DNA from: Alteromonas sp. a30
Lineage (GTDB): Bacteria > Pseudomonadota > Gammaproteobacteria > Enterobacterales > Alteromonadaceae
Length of the DNA: 64,000 bases
Direction of reading: 5' to 3'
NCBI RefSeq assembly: GCF_026788005.1
Contig: NZ_JABEPE010000014.1
Coordinates: 1-64,000 of the forward strand
A program made the translations under genes and the position numbers. Of this stretch, positions 8,080 to 15,530 are shown in pieces (the first letter of the stretch is position 1; each line of letters opens with the position of its first letter). Under the pieces are notes generated by a model. That model ran no database searches, was not told the origin of the DNA, and worked only from the letters and a program-made list of their open reading frames with translations.

Positions 8080-8796
8080 CTATTCGCTTGCTACTCGGAC
8101 TTTCGACAAGTCGCGCACCGCTTGGGTAGGGTCTTCGGCTTCCAGCAACGATGTACCCACTAATAACCCATCAAAGCCAACACGCATCAGTAAATTGGCC
8201 TCGGCGTTGGTGCTTATGCCGCTAGCGCTTATGATGGCACCGGCTTTCCCCTTCACCGACTCGATTAAGCTAATACCTTTTAATCCGCTGTCAACATCCA
8301 TCTCTTTTTGGCCGATGTCACGATTGGTAATACCTAAAACAATGGCATTGTGGGAAGGGAGTTGTTCAATTTCTTTTGGTGTTGCTACCTCAATAAAAGG
8401 CGTCATGTCCATATCGACGCAAGCGAGAACTAACTTTTCTAAATGCTGTGCTTGTAAAATCTTGGTGGTGAGCAAAACGGCATTCGCACCATTGGCTTTG
8501 GACTCTTTCAGCTGCTCTTTGTTAACGATTAAATCTTTTCTGAGCACGGGGATACCGCTCTCTTTGGCCACTTCGGCCATTTCCGCTAGCATGCCAATAT
8601 TGCCGCCAAACCAGCGACCGGTGACAATCGATAAACAGGCTGCGCCTCCTTCCACGTAAGCGCGGGTGATGTCGGCAACACTACGGTTTCTCAGTAAATC
8701 GCCTTTGTTCGGCGAGGACGGTTTTACCTCGGCCAAAACAGGAATAAGGTCTTGCGACTTCACCTCTAAAATGCGTTTTAGCATGTTGCTTTCCAT
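8080..8796 (-). CDS. trpC: Divergent indole-3-glycerol-phosphate synthase (TrpC-like)
   Basis: A 238-residue (beta/alpha)8 protein of the IGP synthase family. The start at 8796 has a GGAG site; a TTG 24 bases upstream is less likely. Conserved family residues seen by eye: the Glu and Lys of LAEVKPSSP, the Lys of LRKDLIV and the Glu of PFIEVATP, corresponding to E51, K53, K110 and E159 of the Sulfolobus enzyme. Two catalytic-site positions differ: ITNRD has Thr where N180 is expected, and SASGIS has Ala where E210 is expected. It may therefore make IGP inefficiently or act on another substrate. It is last in the ten-gene operon and is separate from any normal trp operon (no trpE, trpG or trpB here). 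Confidence 0.82.
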   Translation of the reverse strand: MESNMLKRILEVKSQDLIPVLAEVKPSSPNKGDLLRNRSVADITRAYVEGGAACLSIVTGRWFGGNIGMLAEMAEVAKESGIPVLRKDLIVNKEQLKESKANGANAVLLTTKILQAQHLEKLVLACVDMDMTPFIEVATPKEIEQLPSHNAIVLGITNRDIGQKEMDVDSGLKGISLIESVKGKAGAIISASGISTNAEANLLMRVGFDGLLVGTSLLEAEDPTQAVRDLSKVRVASE

Positions 8797-8823
8797 TGTT
8801 AACTCCGTGCTTTGTCGCAAGGT

Positions 8824-9852
8824 TTAGGACTGAGTGTCATGGCTGTATTCCACTGTGCGTTGCAGTAGGTCAAACGCTGCGCCGCTAAAAATCGCTTGAT
8901 GCGCCATGGCCAAGGCGTCCTTTAGGTTGTCGGCCTGCTTACCTAACAAAATCACGTGAGCGGCATTTAAGGCGACTGTATCCACCGCAGCACTACGTTC
9001 ATTCGTGGTGAGCAAACGTTTCATTATCTCCACATTTTCATCAGGTTCGCCGCCCGCTAAGTCGAGCATGTCATCGTAATGCATTCCATAATCTAAGGGG
9101 TTAAGCACTTGAATAGTGGCTTTCGGATCGTCGGTTAACGCGTACTGGTTTTTACCAATAGCGCTAAACTCATCCAGTCCTACTTCGGCCCACACTGTCA
9201 TGCTGTTGTTCATGCCGAAGGTTTGCATGGCTTTGGTGAAGATGTCGATGTAACCGTGTTGGCTTACGCCGCAAATTTGTCCGGCGACCTTTATTGGGCA
9301 CAACAAGGGGCCAATTTTATTAATAAAACCCGCAATATCTCGCAGGTTCAGGGGCATAATAGAAATGGCAATACGGCGCAAAATAGGTGCGTACATTTGA
9401 GGAGGAACAAAGCCAATGTTGAGTTCTTCCACCATGTCTTCTAATGCGGTTTCCGAGTGCTTCAGGTTAATACCTAGGTTGGCGAGTAAATCTAATGAAC
9501 CGCTTTTGCTGTTGTAAGAGTAGGAGCCACTTTTTAACACGGTTGCGCCCGCTGCGGCCGCTACAAAGGTAGATGTGGTGCTAATGTTAAAGGTTGGCGC
9601 GCCGCCGCCAGTTCCGACAATATTGATAGCTCTATCGGAGCATTTCAGCACCTTTTTTGGCGCGTCTCTTTCGACATATCGAACGAAGTTTGACATGTCT
9701 TTGGCGTTTAATGGCTTAGCAGAAAGAGCGGTTAACGCAACAATAAGTTCGTCGCGCTGTTTTCGGTCTTCGAATACAGAGGTAAAAAAATCTTGATACT
9801 CCTGATCGGAAATATCGTCGCTGTTACGCACTAATTTACGCAGGATCGACAT
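8824..9852 (-). CDS. trpD: Divergent anthranilate phosphoribosyltransferase-like protein (TrpD-like)
   Basis: A 342-residue protein of the class IV phosphoribosyltransferase fold. It has the PRPP loop region (IVGTGGGAPTFNIST, residues 78-92), the SKSGS segment and the metal-binding Asp-Glu pair in EVGLDEFSA. Several hallmarks are altered. GTGGD has lost its Asp (GTGGG), KHGN reads KSGS, and the RRELGxRTIFN segment reads LNLRDIAGFIN. By eye alignment the last change removes the anthranilate-binding Arg (R164 in Sulfolobus). It may bind a different amine or acid. It overlaps the trpA-like gene by 17 bases, implying coupled translation. Confidence 0.8.
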   Translation of the reverse strand: MSILRKLVRNSDDISDQEYQDFFTSVFEDRKQRDELIVALTALSAKPLNAKDMSNFVRYVERDAPKKVLKCSDRAINIVGTGGGAPTFNISTTSTFVAAAAGATVLKSGSYSYNSKSGSLDLLANLGINLKHSETALEDMVEELNIGFVPPQMYAPILRRIAISIMPLNLRDIAGFINKIGPLLCPIKVAGQICGVSQHGYIDIFTKAMQTFGMNNSMTVWAEVGLDEFSAIGKNQYALTDDPKATIQVLNPLDYGMHYDDMLDLAGGEPDENVEIMKRLLTTNERSAAVDTVALNAAHVILLGKQADNLKDALAMAHQAIFSGAAFDLLQRTVEYSHDTQS

Positions 9853-10696
9853 GGGCTAATTCCTCCATTTTGCTCGGGTCGGTTTGAATGCTTTTGGTTT
9901 GCGCAAGGGCGTTAACGTAGCTTTGTACGGCATCGCTAATGTTGCTGGTGTTATCTAAATTTTCTTCGATGATGTTGGCAATTTGGCTACCCATGATCAC
10001 GCCATCTAATTCACTGTTGGTGAAAATTTTGCTGATGTCTTCTACGTTTTTCACTCCAAATCCTGCCATTAAAGGCACCGATGTCGCTTGGCGAACTTTG
10101 TGGTAAAACTGGCGTATTTTTAGGTCGTGGAAATCAATAGCAGAGCCGGTTCTGCCATACATGGATACTAAGTAAACAAAGCCCTGTGCTTGCGCGAGTG
10201 TTTGCTTCATCCTTTCCGAGTTAGTTTGCGGATATAGACTGAAAATAGGTGCAATGTTGTGGGCTTGGGTTTGTTTAATGTAGTCATCAACGTAGAGCGG
10301 AGGTAATCCGTGCATCAAGATGCCATCAGCGCCAGCAAGTGCGGCTTGCTCTACAATAAATGCTACACCGCGTGATTTTACCGTGTAGCTAAAATCCACC
10401 AGCAAAACGATGGCGCTTTTGCATTCATGTCGATGCTTTTTTAGCATGTCGATAACGGTTTCAAAGTCGACATCATTGGCAATCGCTCGCTCGTGAGAAC
10501 GAATAAGCGTGGCGCCGTCGGTGAAGGAATTGGCAAAGGGAACGCCAAGCTCTACAACATCAACACCGCTTTCACCGCAGGTTTTTAATAATGCGATAGT
10601 GGTGTCCAGCCCCGGATCACCGGCATTCAAAAACACAGTTAGGTTGCGTTGTTTCTGCTCACGATTATGGCGCAAGCGTTGCTCTAAAGGGGTCAT
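9836..10696 (-). CDS. trpA: Tryptophan synthase alpha-chain-like protein without TrpB (TrpA-like)
   Basis: A 286-residue TIM-barrel protein of the TrpA family. The two catalytic residues fall exactly at the E. coli positions, Glu49 (VVELG) and Asp60 (FTDG), so cleavage of indole-3-glycerol phosphate to indole and glyceraldehyde phosphate is chemically possible. The loop that normally contacts TrpB is changed: residues 55-59 are ANSFT instead of SDPLA, losing Asp56 and Pro57. The active-site loop 6 reads SMYGRTG instead of SRAGVTG. No trpB is present. This recalls plant BX1/IGL enzymes, which release free indole without a beta subunit. It lies inside an operon with TrpD-, TrpC- and TrpF-like genes. 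Confidence 0.84.
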   Translation of the reverse strand: MTPLEQRLRHNREQKQRNLTVFLNAGDPGLDTTIALLKTCGESGVDVVELGVPFANSFTDGATLIRSHERAIANDVDFETVIDMLKKHRHECKSAIVLLVDFSYTVKSRGVAFIVEQAALAGADGILMHGLPPLYVDDYIKQTQAHNIAPIFSLYPQTNSERMKQTLAQAQGFVYLVSMYGRTGSAIDFHDLKIRQFYHKVRQATSVPLMAGFGVKNVEDISKIFTNSELDGVIMGSQIANIIEENLDNTSNISDAVQSYVNALAQTKSIQTDPSKMEELAHVDPA

Positions 10697-10714
10697 TTCA
10701 TGCTTCTCCTGAAA

Positions 10715-11797
10715 TTAGTTGGAGCTGGAATCTTTTAAAATGACACGCTCAACAGTCGCGCTGATGGCTTCTTCAGGCTTGATAATGGCGCTGATAGAGG
10801 AAGTGCGTTCGGTGACATAATTGAGTGTGCTGAAATTGGCATTGGCGCCGCTTAATACGGTTACTAAGGTTTGCCCTGAAAGTTGCTTTTCTGCGCTATA
10901 TTTACGCAACCCAGCTAACGCAAGGGCGCCGGAAGGCTCCGCTATAGAGCGGGTTTCTTCGAAGATATCTTTAATGGCAAAGCAGATTTCGTCGTTTGTT
11001 ACGGTAACAACATCATCCACAAATTCTTTAAGAATACGGAAGGTTTCTGAGCCAATTTCGCTGACGGCAACGCCATCGGCAAACTTGCCAACCGACGCCA
11101 AACGCTTAGGTTTTTTGTGCAATATGGCTTCTTTTAAACAGGCGGATTCTTCGGATTCCACAGCAATCATTTTTACGTCGGGACGAATTTGTTTGATATA
11201 GGCTGCCATACCGGCACATAACCCACCGCCACCAACAGGCACAAACACCGCGTCGATGTGACTGGGGTGTTGGCGCAAAATTTCGGCTGCGACAGTGCCT
11301 TGTCCTGAAATAACATCGATGTCGTTGTAGGCATGAACGTAAGTCATGCCGGTTCTGTCCACAATCCGTTTGGAAAGGGCCAGCGCTTCGTCGTAGTTGG
11401 CCCCGGAAAGCACAATACGCGCACCGAGGCGGCGTACGGAATCCACTTTAATGCTTGGGGTCGTTAATGGCATAACAATTAATGCTTTGATACCAAGGTG
11501 ACGAGACGCTAAAGCCAAACCTTGGGCATGATTGCCTGCTGACGCTGCTACCACGCCAGCGTCCCTTTGTTTTTGATTTAACTGCAAAATTTTATTGTAG
11601 GCTCCACGAAGTTTGAACGAAAAAATAGGCTGCATATCTTCTCGCTTAATGAAAACCTGATTGTCTAATTGAGCGGAAATCAAGGGTGCTGGTTGCAACG
11701 GCGTTTCCACAACTAAATCGTAAATACGGGCTTCCAAAGTGCGTCTGAGATAATCGTTAAGATTGCTATTCATCGTTGTAATACCTTCGCTTCTCAT
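10715..11797 (-). CDS. ilvA: Threonine/serine dehydratase, catalytic domain only (IlvA-like)
   Basis: A 360-residue fold-type II PLP enzyme. The PLP Lys lies in SFKLRGAYNK, and the phosphate-binding glycine loop is VPVGGGGLCAG. The sequence resembles the N-terminal half of biosynthetic IlvA (DYLRRTLEARIYD, then TPLQ). The C-terminal regulatory ACT-like domains of IlvA (514 residues in E. coli) are absent, so isoleucine feedback is not expected. It would turn threonine into 2-oxobutyrate, or serine into pyruvate, and so could supply a 2-oxo acid to the PDH-type enzymes encoded in the sister operon (inference). I chose the ATG at 11797 behind GAGGAG; an ATG at 11773 is also possible. Confidence 0.85.
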   Translation of the reverse strand: MRSEGITTMNSNLNDYLRRTLEARIYDLVVETPLQPAPLISAQLDNQVFIKREDMQPIFSFKLRGAYNKILQLNQKQRDAGVVAASAGNHAQGLALASRHLGIKALIVMPLTTPSIKVDSVRRLGARIVLSGANYDEALALSKRIVDRTGMTYVHAYNDIDVISGQGTVAAEILRQHPSHIDAVFVPVGGGGLCAGMAAYIKQIRPDVKMIAVESEESACLKEAILHKKPKRLASVGKFADGVAVSEIGSETFRILKEFVDDVVTVTNDEICFAIKDIFEETRSIAEPSGALALAGLRKYSAEKQLSGQTLVTVLSGANANFSTLNYVTERTSSISAIIKPEEAISATVERVILKDSSSN

Positions 11798-11826
11798 TTT
11801 GCGTCTCCTCACGTTGACTAAGTGAG

Positions 11827-12537
11827 TTAAGTGGACTGAACAACGTCCTCTTGATCAAAGCGGCGTTTGGCAATGCCGCGCATACTGTTAAAGGCATCAA
11901 TCCATTTATCCACAATTTCATCGCCGTATTTCACGCGGAATTTGGCAATGATTTTGTCGACGGGAATATCAGCGTAGTGCCCTAAATCTTCGACATATTC
12001 CATGAACAAGTTATTGTCGAGGTCGTAAGCTTGATATTTGGAGTCGTCGCTACCGTTGAACGCCAAAGGCTCGACTTTGTGGCGTCGACAGGTTAAACGG
12101 TCAAAGGCTGGCGTTGCCGCTACCCATTCGTCATTTAATAGAATTTCGGTGAAACCGTGATAAGCGAATTCATTGGTGCCAATCAGGTCAATTAATTGCT
12201 GTGTGGCAATGTGATTTTTCACTGTGGCAAAGCCAATACGAGCGGGAATGCCGTTAACGCGACAAAGGGCACAAAGTAACGCCGCTTTACTGACGCAATA
12301 ACCTTTTCCTTCTTTTATTACAACGCTGGCGCGATAGGCTTCCTCACGGTGAAAGGCAATGTAAGGGTTGTATAAAAAGTCATCTCGGACGCGGTTGTAA
12401 AGGGCAACAGCCACCGCGGTTTGGTCGCTCATATCCACATCTTTAAGTACGCGTTTGGAATACTCGATAACGGCAGGGTTGTCGCTATCAATGATGGATG
12501 TGGGACTTAAATAAGCGCTCAAATCTTCAGTGCTCAT
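11827..12537 (-). CDS. Transglutaminase-like protein (possible amide-bond former)
   Basis: A 236-residue transglutaminase-core protein with the catalytic triad in the expected order and spacing: Cys81 (GKGYCVSKA), His127 (AYHGFTEI) and Asp146 (ATPAFD). No signal peptide is present, so it acts in the cytoplasm. In andrimid biosynthesis the transglutaminase homologue AdmF joins a carrier-bound acyl group to a carrier-bound amine. The presence here of two carrier proteins, one in an amino-acid-activating set and one in a fatty-acid-like set, makes a similar amide-forming job attractive, but it is only inferred. The gene sits between the ectC-like and ilvA-like genes in the same operon. Confidence 0.78.
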   Translation of the reverse strand: MSTEDLSAYLSPTSIIDSDNPAVIEYSKRVLKDVDMSDQTAVAVALYNRVRDDFLYNPYIAFHREEAYRASVVIKEGKGYCVSKAALLCALCRVNGIPARIGFATVKNHIATQQLIDLIGTNEFAYHGFTEILLNDEWVAATPAFDRLTCRRHKVEPLAFNGSDDSKYQAYDLDNNLFMEYVEDLGHYADIPVDKIIAKFRVKYGDEIVDKWIDAFNSMRGIAKRRFDQEDVVQST

Positions 12538-12562
12538 AACGGTATCCTATATTCTAATATGG

Positions 12563-12588
12563 CATGACCCGCAATGATGCGGGTCGTG
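12563..12588 (-). other. Intra-operon mRNA hairpin
   Basis: GACCCGCA (12566-12573) and TGCGGGTC (12578-12585) form a perfect 8-base stem with an ATGA loop, extendable by three weaker pairs. It sits in the 71-base gap between the ectC-like gene and the transglutaminase-like gene. No T-run follows on the transcribed strand, so it is more likely an mRNA-stabilising or attenuating structure than a full terminator. Confidence 0.5.
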
Positions 12589-12608
12589 TTAAAGACAGGC
12601 TCGAAGAC

Positions 12609-12992
12609 TTAGTAAACTGAGCTTTCGCCGTCTGATAAGTTGTGTGCTTCTTTACCTTTAAGCGCAGGCATGAACACGCACACGAGTTTCATTTCGCTGT
12701 AAGCTGTGAGGTAGTGTTTGTCGTTTTTATCTAGCGCGTAAATGGTGCCCGGCTTGATGATGTGTTTTTTGTCGTCTTCACAAGTGACTACTTCGCCTTC
12801 ACCAGCAATGCAGTAGCATGCTTCCATATGATTTTTGTACTCAAGCAACGAGGTCGTGCCTGCATCAATAATGGTTTCGGTAACGCTGTAACCCATTTTG
12901 TCTTCTTCGATAAGAAAACGACGGCTGCGGCCATTTCCCCAAGCGATGTCGCGCTCAGAACCAATAATTTCATCTAAACTACGTGTGATCAT
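12609..12992 (-). CDS. Ectoine-synthase-like cupin (EctC family) without ectA/ectB
   Basis: A 127-residue single-domain cupin. The three iron ligands described for ectoine synthase fall at the same numbers: Glu57 (HMEACYCI), Tyr85 (GTIYALD) and His93 (DKHYL). The motif GEGEV is also kept. Normal EctC closes the ring of N-acetyl-diaminobutyrate to form ectoine by loss of water. Here no ectA, ectB, ectD or ask_ect gene is near, and the N-terminal substrate region (GRSRRFLIEE) lacks the WDS element usual in EctC. I infer a cyclodehydratase acting on a cluster intermediate, for example closing an amidine-type ring. It starts 2 bases after the trpF-like gene ends. Confidence 0.8.
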   Translation of the reverse strand: MITRSLDEIIGSERDIAWGNGRSRRFLIEEDKMGYSVTETIIDAGTTSLLEYKNHMEACYCIAGEGEVVTCEDDKKHIIKPGTIYALDKNDKHYLTAYSEMKLVCVFMPALKGKEAHNLSDGESSVY

Positions 12993-12994
12993 TT

Positions 12995-13666
12995 TTACTC
13001 TCCCATGAACGAGACAAGCTCGCGCACTTTGTTTGCATCAATAAGGCCGTTTTCGCGCGCGGCTGAATCAATATCGAAGCCGTACAAAGGATGCTTCTTC
13101 ACCATGCGTTGCATGGAGTGTGCTTCCATGCCACCGGCAAGCATGACTTTTTCTGCCATGTTGCGTTTTTGCAGAAAGTCATCGACGAATTCCGGTTCAA
13201 TACTGATGCCTGTGCTGCCAATATTTTGGGTGTCTTGATAGCTGTCCAAAATAATGACGTCCGCGCCAGAATCGAGGTAGCGATCAATCAAATCGTCCTC
13301 TACACATTTCGATTCTTTCACGTGCACAACTTTGTAAATTTTCAGCGCTTCACCAAAGGTTGATTTGATTTTCCCTACCAATGACGGCAGGTGAAATCCA
13401 TGCAATTGAATCCCTTCGATACACCCTTTTTCCACTGCATTAGCGATAAGTTTCATATCATGCTGCATGGTGACTAAAATGAATTTGAGATGACGGGTTG
13501 GCTGCGTGGATAAGGTCACAAGTTGGTTTATATCCAAATTATGCTTGCCTTGTGGAACACCGTGCCACACGCCGGCATAGGAAACATCGAGGTCATCGAG
13601 AAGTGTCACTTCTTCAACTGTTTTTATGCCGCAAATTTTAATTTTCGGTTGCATGGTGTCGCTCAT
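12995..13666 (-). CDS. trpF: Phosphoribosylanthranilate isomerase-like protein (TrpF-like)
   Basis: A 223-residue TIM-barrel protein with the TrpF signature KICGIK (catalytic Cys), IQLHG, the catalytic Asp in IILDSYQ, GSTG and MLAGGM. It differs from ordinary TrpF in the early loop, where the SPRYV-type segment with its conserved Arg is replaced by GVPQGKHNLD. It also differs near the end, where DVSSGVE is replaced by FDIDSAARENG, both in the ligand-binding face. An Amadori rearrangement of an aminopentose phosphate is plausible, possibly on a non-standard amine. The neighbours are the carrier protein gene upstream and the ectC-like gene downstream. Confidence 0.8.
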   Translation of the reverse strand: MSDTMQPKIKICGIKTVEEVTLLDDLDVSYAGVWHGVPQGKHNLDINQLVTLSTQPTRHLKFILVTMQHDMKLIANAVEKGCIEGIQLHGFHLPSLVGKIKSTFGEALKIYKVVHVKESKCVEDDLIDRYLDSGADVIILDSYQDTQNIGSTGISIEPEFVDDFLQKRNMAEKVMLAGGMEAHSMQRMVKKHPLYGFDIDSAARENGLIDANKVRELVSFMGE

Positions 13667-13716
13667 TTCAAATCTGTCACAATGTCTGCTTTGGTTTAAC
13701 GCTGGGTGATTCGGAA

Positions 13717-13971
13717 TTACGCTAAGCTGATGCCGCGTGACTCCACTAGTTTGCTAACAGCGTCAATCGACTTTAAGTTTTCAGGGTCGATTTCTTCTGG
13801 CTCCAAGGTGATGTCGTAAGTGTTTTCGATGAAAGCCACTAACTTAAGTACACCTAAAGAGTCGATAACGCCGCTGGCAATTAGGTCCAAATCATCTGCA
13901 AGATGATCGTTGTTTCCGTCAGGAATAAACTCTTCAGTGATGTATTGCTTCAGGTCAGGTAATTTCGACAT
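13717..13971 (-). CDS. Acyl/peptidyl carrier protein
   Basis: An 84-residue acidic four-helix carrier protein with the phosphopantetheine attachment Ser38 in VIDSLGVLKL. It overlaps the end of the adenylation-enzyme gene by 17 bases, and an acyl-CoA-dehydrogenase gene heads the operon. This order matches the proline-to-pyrrole sets of prodigiosin and pyoluteorin pathways (dehydrogenase, adenylation enzyme, carrier). It is probably loaded with an amino acid. No phosphopantetheinyl transferase lies in the window, so it must be activated from elsewhere. Confidence 0.86.
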   Translation of the reverse strand: MSKLPDLKQYITEEFIPDGNNDHLADDLDLIASGVIDSLGVLKLVAFIENTYDITLEPEEIDPENLKSIDAVSKLVESRGISLA

Positions 13972-15511
13972 GTTTCTCTTGCCTCATTTTTTTTAATTGC
14001 TGCTTATTTACCTTTCCCGAAGAGGTTTTCGGTAAAGGCTCAGAAGTGATCTCAAACTCATGGGGTACGGCGTAATGCGGTAAGTGCTTAGCGCAGTATG
14101 TTTTCAGTTCAAGCATGGAAAGGGTGTCTTCATCGGCGCAGATATACGCAATTAAGCGGTTGCCAATTTCATCGTCGGGCACAGCAAAGGTGCCGACCTC
14201 GCGAATAACATCGTGGCTTTGTAGCACGGTGTCGATTTCGGTTACGTTGATGCGATAGCCGTTTGATTTCAATACATCGTCAGCGCGAGCACAGAATTGC
14301 ACATTGCCATCAGGCAATTGCTTCACGATGTCGTTGGTTTTGAAATATCCATAGCGCGCGTCAGACTCATACAAATATGCTTTGTTGTTACGATAGCCGC
14401 GCATTAACGTGGGCGTTTTCACGTAAAGCTCGCCTTCTTCACCAATGCCTGCCGGTTCACCTTCAAGGGTGACGATCATGTAATCCACGTAGGAATAGGC
14501 TTTGCCAATGGGAAGTGGATCTGGGATGTCGTCACCTAAGCTGGCGGGGAAGGAAAAAACAAAGCTATTGTTGGTTTCCGTTGAGCCGTAAATATTGTGT
14601 AGCGTGGCGTTGCTAAAGTGCGTTGCTAATTTTTTCGCATTCTCGGTACTGAGTTTTTCACCCGCGAATAACACTTGGCGCAGATTTGGATACTGATAGT
14701 TTTCAATAGCGCCATATTTCAGTAATAGCACTAATACCGAGGGTACGGATTGCCACACGGTAATGCTTTCAGTGGCAATGAGTTTGGTTAAATAGCGAGG
14801 GTTGCCCGACATACCATCAGGCACTAACACAGTAGTTGCTCCCGCGCGATGGGCGGCAAAAATATCAAATATGGACAAATCAAAATGCAATGGTGCGTGG
14901 CTGATGCATTTGTCTTCTGCTGTTAACTTGAAGTAATCCACCGACCAATCGCAAAAGCGAGTTAAACAATTGTGGGTGAGCATCACGCCTTTGGGCACGC
15001 CGGTTGAACCCGAGGTATATAACACAGTGGCTAAATTCTGGTTCTCGACACGAAAGCCTTTCTTTTCCAACGGAATAGGGGAGCTAGCAGGAATAAGGGT
15101 TAAGCTAGCATCGTCGTTAATCACAATTAAATTGGTTTGTGATGCACGCTCACCCAGCGCTTCGTCGAGTTTAGACACATTGTTGGGAGTGGTAACAAGG
15201 GTGTCGATTTCACATTGCTTAATGATGTGGCGTAAACGTTCGACGGGATTTTTGATGTCCATCGGCACATAAACAGAGCCCGAGCGCAAAATGCCATAAA
15301 TGGCGACCACGGCATCAATGCTTTTTTCGATAAACATGCCAACACAGGTTTCGCTTGTCTTAACGAATTGCGCAACTTGAGTGGCAATTTCCGCGCTACG
15401 CTGGTTCAAGCCTTGATAGCTAAGTTGATTGTCCTTCATTTTGACGGCAATGACATTGGGCTGATTGGCCGCCATTGGTTCGATAAAGGAGTGGGCTAAA
15501 TCGATTTTCAT
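13955..15511 (-). CDS. Free-standing amino acid adenylation enzyme (AMP-forming ligase)
   Basis: A 518-residue member of the acyl-adenylate-forming family with the NRPS core motifs: TVLYTSGSTGVPKGVM (A3), HFDLSIFDIF (A4), NIYGSTET (A5), GELYVKT (A6), YFKTND (A7) and the late Lys in KTSSGKVNK (A10). No condensation or thiolation domain is attached; the partner carrier is encoded next door. Reading the PheA-type pocket by eye gives about D-L-F-S-L-A-I-N-S-K. This matches no specificity code I know, so the substrate is open; proline is a hypothesis from operon context only. The start at 15511 has an AGGGA site; 15517 is an alternative. Confidence 0.87.
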   Translation of the reverse strand: MKIDLAHSFIEPMAANQPNVIAVKMKDNQLSYQGLNQRSAEIATQVAQFVKTSETCVGMFIEKSIDAVVAIYGILRSGSVYVPMDIKNPVERLRHIIKQCEIDTLVTTPNNVSKLDEALGERASQTNLIVINDDASLTLIPASSPIPLEKKGFRVENQNLATVLYTSGSTGVPKGVMLTHNCLTRFCDWSVDYFKLTAEDKCISHAPLHFDLSIFDIFAAHRAGATTVLVPDGMSGNPRYLTKLIATESITVWQSVPSVLVLLLKYGAIENYQYPNLRQVLFAGEKLSTENAKKLATHFSNATLHNIYGSTETNNSFVFSFPASLGDDIPDPLPIGKAYSYVDYMIVTLEGEPAGIGEEGELYVKTPTLMRGYRNNKAYLYESDARYGYFKTNDIVKQLPDGNVQFCARADDVLKSNGYRINVTEIDTVLQSHDVIREVGTFAVPDDEIGNRLIAYICADEDTLSMLELKTYCAKHLPHYAVPHEFEITSEPLPKTSSGKVNKQQLKKMRQEKHVEIT

Positions 15512-15530
15512 AAACATTCCCTAGCAATAC

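Noticed and set aside
12609-12992. An ectoine biosynthesis locus
   Set aside because: No ectA, ectB, ectD or dedicated aspartokinase nearby; only the EctC-type cupin is present.
8080-13666. An ordinary tryptophan operon
   Set aside because: trpE, trpG and trpB are absent, gene order is unusual, key residues are changed, and unrelated genes (ectC-like, transglutaminase-like, carrier, ligase) are interleaved.
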